From contig NC_063448.1 of NCBI RefSeq assembly GCF_020379485.1, forward strand, positions 46,943,218-47,007,217: DNA of 64,000 bases. Direction: 5' to 3'. The notes under the pieces were generated by a model, which was not told where the DNA came from, ran no database searches, and was given only the letters and a program-made list of their open reading frames with translations. Positions 56,500 through 64,000 of this stretch are shown here, piece after piece; the first letter of the stretch is position 1; each line of letters begins with the position of its first letter. This DNA is from Brassica napus. Lineage: Eukaryota > Streptophyta > Magnoliopsida > Brassicales > Brassicaceae. The position numbers and the translations under genes were made by a program.

Positions 56500-58254
56500 A
56501 GTGATGGTATCTTCAGGCTTGATTAAGATTTAAAAATAACTATGGTAGCTCTGTATGTTGAGAGAAAGCCTGCATCAAAATTTGATTGTCAATAACATGT
56601 GTTTGAATTTGCGGAGAGGCTGAGGTCACCACACCGACAATAAGAAAGCATGTTACCACGGTACCGATGTCGTCCCAAAGAGATGAAGATGAAGTGAGTC
56701 GGTGTTGCCAATTAAATGGTGCCGATGAATTGAATTTCCTCAACGCCGCCGGCGAGTAAAACCAAACACCACGAAAGATATTCCCACAGGTTCACGGGTG
56801 CTAATTGAGTAATTGTCTTGAACCGTCAATCAATTTCTTCAAATAGAATTGAAAACTCTCATCCTCATCTCAACTCATTTCCTCGCATAGAATCTTTGAC
56901 ATAGCCTTCCGACAAATCCCGCTTCACAGTGTACGGCTGCAGCAAAGATCTTCCACCACCATATGGCTTCTGTTGAGGCAACTGTAGATAAGACAAAAAA
57001 TATGAAAAGCAAGTGTTTATCAAACGATCTTGGGGAGAGAAAATAGAAAGACAAAGCCAAACAAAATCTACATCGTGGTAAACACCAATTAAAAGCTACT
57101 AAATTGAAGTTTTATTAGAATATGTGAGGATGATGTTCTAGGGAAGGATGCCAACCTTTATATAGTGTAGATTCACCGCCTTGCAAAGAGTGACAAATTT
57201 GTTGGCCCATGGAACCATATCATAGCTTCCTTCACTTCTTTGACCACCACCATTCCTTCCCCATATCTCATCCTCGACAGGGAGATGTGGAAACGCTGCT
57301 GCTGACTGCGCGGCAGTAGGATGGAGCCATGCGTTTGCTCCAAATCAATGTGTACCATTCCCAAACTGGAAATAGATTAAATGCTCAGAAACTATACACA
57401 ATCCACACTGCACATAGTCCTTTCAAATGAGGTCCACAACCTATCTCTCATGTCCTCTTCCAATAAAACGGTTGTACCCTGCACATTAGAGGATTTATAA
57501 ATCTCAAAATTTTCCTAATTAAAATTTGAACAGAACAGAAAGCTGAGTACAAAACCTTCTTTCTTTTGCCCTTCTGGTTATTGTATGAAACCCCTTTAAC
57601 CTTACCATATTAGGTTTCACTAGGCTAACCAAGTGCTCACATTCTTCATTTTTCTTTCAAATTTATGGAGGCAGAGTAAGCCTCGGACCATAAGTGGCAG
57701 TGGAGAGTGAAGTGGCTTGGGAGAAGTGGTTGAAGGTCATGGAACCAATTTTGGCTGAGAAGAGCGGTGGTTCATTTGTGTGAAGGGTTGTTTTATAACA
57801 GTCGCTGAGATGAGGCTGAAATCTAACCAAAATGACACCAAGAGGCTCGTTTCAGTTGATACTGCAAATCAATATGCCCAGATGTTAATGGAGGAAGAAA
57901 ATAAAAATGTTATATGAAATCATCTACACACAGAGTTCCTAGGCAACATAATTTTTTTCAAAAGAGAAACTTGAGGCCTCAACCTGATACATGTTGCTTC
58001 CCACTTTTAAGCCAAAATGACAACAATTTCATAATCTTGATCATCAATTCAAAACAACACAAAAATCTACAGCATACACAAAAGTATTCTGCAAATGAAG
58101 AAAGACAGTGACCTTATGAGCATCAGAATTGGTGTAGCGATGAGCAGTTACGTTAGACAACACAAAGCCCTCTGACCTGAGAAAATTGTAGACATGTCAT
58201 CGGTTACTTCTGCTCCAATCTCTGCCACAAAGACACAAACACAGCTGCTAAGAG

Positions 58255-58291
<37 letters not shown>

Positions 58292-58650
58292 CTTTAAATG
58301 TAACACATGAAAATTGCCCAAATCCAGACTTGATAACTACCCGCAGAGTAGAATATGCATTAGACTGAGATAGACTTCCTTCGGATAAGATTAAACGTAC
58401 TGAAGAATCTTATAAAACTGTCTAAACCAAAACAAAATCTTGTTCAACAGATGCAAATCATCAACAATTATAGTGAAGGATTGGTCCAACAAAGATTTAA
58501 GACTGAAATATTATAGCAGCTACAATCTTACTGTAGACAGTGTAGAATCATGAGGAAAGATCAAATGAGAGTTGACGATCAAAACTTATTGATGGGCATA
58601 TCATACTGAGAAGAAGGAGGATCTGATTCAACATGTAGCAACTGCATGAC
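56500..58650 (-). other. Captured DNA of unknown origin in the Helitron
   Basis: Less AT-rich than the left half, with minus-strand stretches of gene-like sequence (for example about 56540-56870 and 57170-57365), but no family I recognise. An (AT) run lies at 58257-58285. Probably exon and intron pieces of one or more captured host genes, or decayed Helitron sequence. Confidence 0.4.
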
Positions 58651-58961
58651 TCAGTCGTTGAAAAGCACACCTTTCGAGTTCAAAACTCTAAAGTAATCCT
58701 TAGGAAGCGCCGTAAGCAAACCTAAATACCAATCACATGAGAGAAGAAACACACATTAATCCATCTTTTGATTAAAGAATGAAGCGAGTAAGAATATGAA
58801 GCCTAGAAGCTTGACAAAAATTGAAAGAAATACGTACCATCACTAAGATTGTTGGTACGGCCAAACTTGTACCTGAGATAACCAGTGTCGCCAAGTCTCT
58901 TCGGGTCGCTGAGTCTCTTCGCGTACAGATGAGGGAGCTCTTCGTTCCCAACCCTAAACTC
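58651..58961 (-). pseudogene. Captured two-exon gene fragment with intact splice phase
   Basis: Minus strand. Exon 58961-58838 reads EFRVGNEELPHLYAKRLSDP, KRLGDTGYLRYKFGRTNN, LSDG. It ends at donor g/gtacgta. Exon 58721-58651 follows acceptor tatttag/, keeps the phase and reads LLTALPKDYFRVLNSKGVLF, ND, stop. The 116-base intron has plant-like borders. The frame across both exons has no defect, and an acceptor-like site (atttaag/) precedes the first exon. I do not recognise the protein. It looks like the C-terminal end of a real gene carried by the Helitron. Confidence 0.55.
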
Positions 58962-59556
58962 TTAAATAATCACTACAACAGAGGAATAAAAAACAAAGTC
59001 TATGAAGGAGATTCGTGGAACAACCTGCAAACATTTGTACGATAAAGCGATGATTAGATAGCTCGTACCGTTTCGATTGATTAGAGCGGTAGGCAAAACA
59101 TCGGAATTGAAGATTTACAAAGAGATGCTTCACGTCAATTGAACAGCCCGAAACTCCATATATAGTTGGTATCTCGAATCTCCATTGTTGCTATCAGATA
59201 ATGAAGAACAACACTGTTGGTTTCAGAAATAGAAGAAGAACATGAACCCCAAAAATTCAAAACGTCAGGATTGAAGATTCAAACAGCTACGCGTTATGTT
59301 GATTAAACATCTCGAAACTCCATTGTTTGTATCTCGAATCTCCATCGTTGGTTTCAGAGAGGGGAGAATCTCCATCGCAAATGGCTTAGAGTCACCGTCG
59401 CAGGAAGAGGGGAGACAACCTTCTTCGTTTCTCGACTTAGGGTTAGAAGCACTTACCTGGACACGTGGCGCCTTCTCCTTGCTCGACTTTCCTAGCTGGC
59501 AGATGACGTGGATAACCTTAGAAGAGAGAAAACCTTACTTTATAATAATAGATAGA

Positions 59557-60484
59557 TTCACCTTCTTAATGGATGGTTAAGATCGAACTGATCTAACGAC
59601 TCAGATCATTTCCTTCTTATGAAGTTACTCACTATATACCCTCCCCTTAACGTAGTGGGCACTTCGGTTATTTTCTCGGTTCGGTTCGGGTTCGGTTCGG
59701 TTTGGTTAGTTCGGCTCTAGTGTTTTTCCAACTGAAATAAACCATAGTTAGTTTGGTTTGGTTCGGTTCAGTTTGTGTTCGGTTCGGTTTATATTCGGTT
59801 CGGTTTGTATTCGGTTCGGTTTGTTTTTGGATTAGTTTAATTAGGTTCTTCTTAGTTTAATTTTTTAAGAGAAATTATGTTTTAAAACATAAATTATGTA
59901 AATATAAATTATGTGAACTAAATTCAATATAAAACTGAAACAATTTTTTTTTAAAAGTCTCAAAAAGTATATAAGAATTAAAACAAATGAAAGTTAACTA
60001 AAATAAAAAAAACCAACATCATTAGTAATGTCTCTTATATCATTATTAAAAAACCTGTAATGAATCATCTTCCATGTGACGTTGTGAAGAAGAACTTTTG
60101 TTTTTAATAAAATTTGCTTTAGGTTTTAGATTTAGATTTAACATCCACGTTTACATATACAAAAATATAAACATACAAACTTTTCTAATTTTTTTAAATC
60201 AAATATTTTGATGATTATATATTAGGTTAGAAGAATATTTGTTAATGAATGAAAAATGAAAAATATGTGGTATAGTATTAGAATTTTAGTATATTGGTAT
60301 TACTAATATTTTTAATTTAAATAATTACAAAACACATTGGTTTCTCGGTTCGATTCGGTTTAAACCGAACCATTCGGGTTGGGGAAATCTTCAACCAAAT
60401 GAGTTTGAAATAGACTTTGGTTCGGTTTGAATCGGTTTCGATTCGGTTTGAATCGGTTCGGTTCGGTTTCTTTGCCCACCCCTA
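59557..60484. repeat. Tandem duplication, copy B, right part
   Basis: Resumes ttcaccttcttaatggatgg exactly where 53480 stopped, relative to copy A. It carries the complete MITE end tttgcccacccctag that copy A lacks. Confidence 0.93.
59653..60484. mobile_element. CGGTT-rich MITE next to the S1-homologue gene
   Basis: The left end tagtgggcacttcggtta and, inverted, the right end taggggtgggcaaagaaacc are related terminal repeats, both leading into runs of (ggttc)n. The AT-rich middle is noncoding. The same element without its right end is in copy A (52363-53103). No target duplication is visible, perhaps because the left flank was rearranged. The right end forms the last codon of the neighbouring gene. 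Confidence 0.75.
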
Positions 60485-60901
60485 GTTTTTTGCATTCCAA
60501 GGAAAACAAACATCAAACATTCCATTGCTTTTGTTAAGTTTGCAAGGTCCATTCTTTCCTATCTTCCATTCACATTGTCTGCAACCAAATTTCTCAAACT
60601 CTCTATCTCTCTCTTGTTTATAAATATCAAAATGATGCCACTCGTTCCCCCAACTAAACCTGCAAAAGAATAAAGTACGGCCAAAGACGTCAGGTTTAAA
60701 GTCAAATGGCCATGATCCACCTGGTGCCAACCTCCGGTCTCCAAGATTATTATTCCCCGATTTACAATTGTACCATAGCGACAAACCACCTCCAATGTCA
60801 TTATGAATCGTCACTATCGTCTTCTGTGCTTGAGTTATGGTTCCACTTATTATGGATATGGTCATTATAAAAAGAACAATGAGGTGTTTTGGATAATCCA
60901 T
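60482..60901 (-). CDS. S-protein homologue (plant self-incompatibility S1 family), 139 aa
   Basis: Small secreted protein. Residues 1-26 (MDYPKHLIVLFIMTISIISG...) form a signal peptide. The S1 domain follows: TIVTIHNDIGGGLSLWYNCK, LAPGGSWPFDFKPDVFGRTL, FFCRFSWGNEWHHFDIYKQE, CRQCEWKIGKNGPC, FDVCFPWN. Six Cys (46, 80, 107, 110, 120, 132) include those conserved in the family. The length is normal for SPH proteins, which are secreted proteins mostly of unknown role; in poppy, family members are the stigma self-incompatibility determinants. A single exon is usual. A TATA box lies 40 bases upstream. The stop TAG is made by the terminal bases of the adjacent MITE, so the last residues may differ from the ancestral end. 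Confidence 0.9.
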   Translation of the reverse strand: MDYPKHLIVLFIMTISIISGTITQAQKTIVTIHNDIGGGLSLWYNCKSGNNNLGDRRLAPGGSWPFDFKPDVFGRTLFFCRFSWGNEWHHFDIYKQERDREFEKFGCRQCEWKIGKNGPCKLNKSNGMFDVCFPWNAKN

Positions 60902-60940
60902 TGTTGCTTTTGTTTGTTTGTTTCCTTAGAATTTTTCTTC

Positions 60941-60950
60941 TATATTTATA
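60941..60950 (-). promoter_or_regulatory. TATA box of the S1-homologue gene
   Basis: tataaatata on the minus strand, 40 bases before the ATG. This implies a very short leader (about 10-15 bases). The ATG context is caacaATGG, favourable. Confidence 0.6.
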
Positions 60951-61764
60951 ATAAAGCACTAGGAGGTTTGTCAATAAAAAAAGCATTAAGAGTTTCCCTA
61001 CCTTATGAAGAGATAGCAAATTTTTAAAATAGTATTCTTTTATTTTACAGTGAAGAATAATCTACATTTTGGTATTACTAAATTTTAGATCTTAGCTTCA
61101 TCGGTTAAAAAACTCACCAACGTAAATACTTGTAATGATTAATTTATTGGTTTAACTATTTTTACATTGATTACATTAATAGACTGAAGCACAATAACTA
61201 AATTACGAACACTATATTGTATGATTAGAGTTTCCACTGATTAAAAATTCTTACAAATTAATTGATGTATATTACATTCCATATTTTAATATGATTTTAA
61301 AGATTGGGTGGAGCAAAATATTTAGATTTCTATCTCAATTCTTATTTCTACTTATTTAATTAAGTTCAAATAATAAGATAAACTAAAAAATAAGATCAAT
61401 TTGAATTGATGACTTCTCCTCAGGATCAAAACCATAAAAACATGACAAAAAAATAAAATTATCTAAAATTATGGAAAAGTTGTAAAATCAGAAAAATCAC
61501 TTCTCAAATAATAGTATAGATGAAACCTACACCAAACTAGTTAACAGAAAAAGGTCAATTTTTTTAAAAAAAGTATGGTTGGAATATAGTTAAATGTTTG
61601 AAATTGTAATCGACAAAAAAAATGTTTGAAATTATAAATAAATATATTAAACAATATAAAAATAAATAATCGAGTTTTCAAATTATTAAACACGTGTTTA
61701 ATCACAATAAATACGTTATTCAAGCAGTTGACTATTGATTCATTAGATTAACTAATAACCTGAC
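60951..61764. other. AT-rich upstream region of the S1-homologue gene
   Basis: AT-rich host DNA. No second gene, repeat or terminus seen. Confidence 0.5.
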
Positions 61765-64000
61765 TTTTTTTTTTTTTTTTTTTTTACAGCAAACATTTAC
61801 AGACTCATGTAGACTCTGTAAACCAAGGTGGTAAAACTACATCCATGTGCACGACGAAAGACAGTTGTTGCCGAGCACTCCGTGCCAAGCTATCCGCCCT
61901 TTTGTTCTCCGTCCTAGGAACATGAACAATTTCTGAGTTGACAAAACTTTGTCGCAAAGTCTTGATATCTTCTAGGTAGCTTTCAAATGCTGGCCATTCC
62001 TCTGGTTCCAAAACCATCTTCACCAGTTGAGAACAATCTGTTGCAAACGTAACCTGAAACTGCCTTAAATTTCGCATACATTCCATCGCCCAAATCAATG
62101 CCTCCATCTCCGAATGAAGAGGTGAGAGGGATGCCCTTACATTTCGTGCTCTCAATAAGCCATCAAACCCTGGCAGCGTGCTATGCCATCCTTGTCCTGA
62201 AAAAAAATCCTTATCTTTCCAAAAACCATCCGTGAAACACCATCGTCCTATGGTCCCTATATCAGGCCGTACTTGTACTTCCTGTACCAATCTACGATCT
62301 TTAATAACTTGTGCCTCAGCCCACAATGTTGATTCCACTTCTGCCAATCTCAGCATGTCTCTTGGGTCCATATCTAAATTACTGAACACTTTGTTGTTCC
62401 GACCCTTCCAAATATACCATAATATCCATGCAAACTGGTGATCCACCATTTTTGGATTAAGTCTCCAGAATAGATGATCCATATTAGCAAAAAGAGAGCC
62501 AATTGGGAAAATGTTTGGATTTGATGGGATCTTGGATAATGCCCACACTTGACGTGCTGGAGGACATTCAAAAAACACATGGTTTATTGATTCCTCCGGA
62601 GCTCCGCACCTGGCACAACAGGTGTCTCCTTGCATCCCTCGTGCTTTTAATGTTTTCGTCACCGCTATACAACCAGATACCAGCTGCCAAAGAAAGTGTT
62701 TTAGCTTCGGAGGACACCTCACCTTCCAACAGTATGCCTTAAGGATATCCACATTAGGGCCATAAAAATCAGGTGGTTTCTCCTTGTCAGGATAAATCCT
62801 TTCTACCTGATATCCTGATTGTACCGTATATTTTCCATTTTTTGTGAAAAGCCATCCATTCCTATCTGCCAACTGATTTATGCCCAATGGTATACTCTCA
62901 ATTATTTTTGCATCTTGTGGATCCACCAAGTCCCTAATTGCCTGTACATTCCATGTGCGTGATTCTTGATTAATGAAATAATCTACAGTGAGGTCCGGGT
63001 ACCTATTATGTAGGTTTTTGTTGGCTGGTCTCGGGCGAGTGGATGGGAGCCAAGGGTCATTCCATACTGAAATAGATGATCATGTTCCTACCCTTTTAAT
63101 TAGTCCTTTATAAACCAGAGATCTAGCAGAAGTAATACACCTCCAGCCATATGACGGGGAGTATGAGCGAATCGGTTCCAGGGGTGAAGAATTCCTGTAA
63201 TACCGTCCTTTGAAGACTCGAGCAAAGAGGGAATTTGGCTTCTCGATCAGCCGCCACAACTGTTTCCCAAGCATTACCGTATTAAAATCAGTCAAATCCT
63301 TAAAACCCAACCCACCATTGTCTTTATGGGCACATACTTTATCCTATGATTTCCAATGCATACCTCTTGTGCTACCTCCTGGGCTCCACCAAAATTGGGC
63401 GACTGCACCTGTGAGCTTCTTCACTGTAGTTTTCGGCAACCGGTACACAGACATCACATGGTTTGGCAAAGCCGTAATCAATGATTTAATGATCACCTCT
63501 TTTCCACCCTTGGTAAAAAACGAAAGGTCCATCCATTAACCCTACTATTCAGCCGTTCTTGTACAAAGCCAAACACTTGTACTTTAGAGCCACCTAGACT
63601 TTCCGGTAGTCCTAAATAAGATCCCATTCCACCTAAATTCTGGATTCCCAAAATATCTCTCAATTCTTGACGGCTAGCCTCTTCAATCTTATGTCCAAAT
63701 TGAATGGAAGATTTCTGAAAATTAATTTGTTGCCCTGAGACAGTTTCGTATTCCTTTAGAATCCTGAGAATAGTCTGACAGTCCTCCTTTTTTGCCTTGC
63801 AGAAAAACAAAGTATCATCTGCAAATAACAAATGAGAGATTGCAGGGCAAGCTCTTGCCACTTTCATACCAGTTAAATGTTTCATCCGCTCTGCCTTTTT
63901 AATATTTGAAATTAATGCCTCCGTACACATAATAAATAAATAAGGGGATAAGGGATCCTCTTGCCGTAAACCTCGCTGGGGGGTTATAAGACCCCGAGGT
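61765..64000 (-). mobile_element. Second L1-type LINE, running off the window
   Basis: The 3' end is marked by a run of 21 T (poly(A) on the minus strand) at 61765-61785. The reverse transcriptase side continues past 64000, so the 5' end and its target duplication are not visible. It belongs to the same broad L1 class as the LINE at 6283 but is less damaged. Confidence 0.92.
61805..64000 (-). pseudogene. LINE ORF2 (RT, zf-RVT, RNase H), partial and frameshifted
   Basis: From the right: the RT region with [19 protein letters not shown], the catalytic FADD, INFQKSSIQFGHKI and YLGLPESLGGSKVQVFGFVQ (63930-63493). A frameshift follows at about 63510, then GGKEVIIKSLITALPNHVMS (63532-63344), one in-frame stop, and GFKDLTDFNTVMLGKQLWRL (63310-63080). 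After another break comes a long intact frame (62929-61805, 374 codons). It holds the zinc-binding RT-associated domain (CCARCGAPEESINHVFFECP) and an RNase H domain with all four acidic sites (FTDGF, SEMEAL, TDCSQL, RADSLA). Only a few lesions are visible, so it is fairly young. Confidence 0.9.

Larger units (their letters stand above)
53481..59556 (-). mobile_element. 6076-bp non-autonomous Helitron carrying gene fragments
   Basis: Boundaries are fixed by comparison with the empty site in copy A. On the minus strand it begins TCTATCTATTATTATAAAG after host A. It ends with a GC hairpin (ccgccc/gta/gggccgg), then ccgaccCTAG, before host T. That satisfies TC at the 5' end, CTRR at the 3' end, a hairpin a few bases before the 3' end, an A^T target and no target duplication. 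No Rep/helicase or RPA gene is recognised, so it depends on an autonomous partner. The right half carries captured exons with introns, all in Helitron orientation. The left 2 kb is AT-rich and holds a MITE. Confidence 0.93.

Noticed and set aside
53481..59556. Helicase/Rep or RPA genes expected in an autonomous Helitron
   Set aside because: I searched the minus-strand frames by eye for Rep HUH and helicase motifs and found none, so the element is called non-autonomous.
59296..59580. 94-codon plus-strand ORF in the Helitron 5' region
   Set aside because: It is antisense to the element, crosses its terminus, and has no domain.

Overview
The window is plant nuclear DNA. Its splice signals, tRNA-derived SINE, paired-end CACTA, Helitron and copia families, and its few host genes point to Brassicaceae, most likely Brassica or a close relative. 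It is a transposon-dense intergenic stretch. The only clearly intact host protein genes are an AIF-type atypical bHLH factor (49152-49787, minus) and an S1-type self-incompatibility-homologue gene (60482-60901, minus). Two box C/D snoRNA genes (about 50522-50752, plus) can be added from sequence features.

Layout. 1-2114: low-complexity DNA with weak exon-like pieces, a GA-rich minisatellite and an uninterrupted (GA)75. 2115-2971: small Helitron with two tandem 3' ends. 3592-4117: hAT-like MITE with 8-bp TSD. 4814-5330: broken POLAR-like coiled-coil gene. 6283-9018: 5'-truncated LINE with 16-bp TSD. 9388-24129: old Ty1/copia element (TSD attat) whose 3' LTR is split by an 8.97-kb CACTA element (15089-24057, TSD tat). 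25109-31175: a younger, nearly complete copia (TSD tcggt). 31815-45180: a decayed copia on the minus strand with a second CACTA (36567-44455) in its leader. 45760-46528: non-autonomous retroposon. 46956-47160: SINE.

49152-51889 is an island of host sequence: the bHLH gene, a divergent site II/telo-box/TATA promoter driving a snoRNA pair, and the 3' exons of a broken clade-D-like PP2C gene. As I recall, the Arabidopsis AIF3 locus (At3g17100) lies next to a PP2C gene (At3g17090), so this looks like retained microsynteny. 51890-60484 is a tandem duplication of about 1.2 kb. Its second copy carries a 6076-bp Helitron; the first copy preserves the empty site. The Helitron carries captured gene pieces with introns, including the C-terminal part of a PDR-type ABCG transporter. 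A MITE at the end of the second copy abuts, and supplies the stop codon of, the S1-homologue gene. A second LINE runs off the right end.

Three results stand out. (1) All three copia elements have the same primer-binding site, which does not match a tRNA 3' end but matches the anticodon arm of tRNA-Ile(IAU), suggesting half-tRNA priming. (2) The snoRNAs carry guides matching rRNA positions in 18S (GUCUC/AAAGAUU) and 25S (GCCC/AGUGC). (3) The young copia carries a 55-codon, two-helix membrane-peptide ORF upstream of gag. All calls come from reading the sequence; no database search was run.
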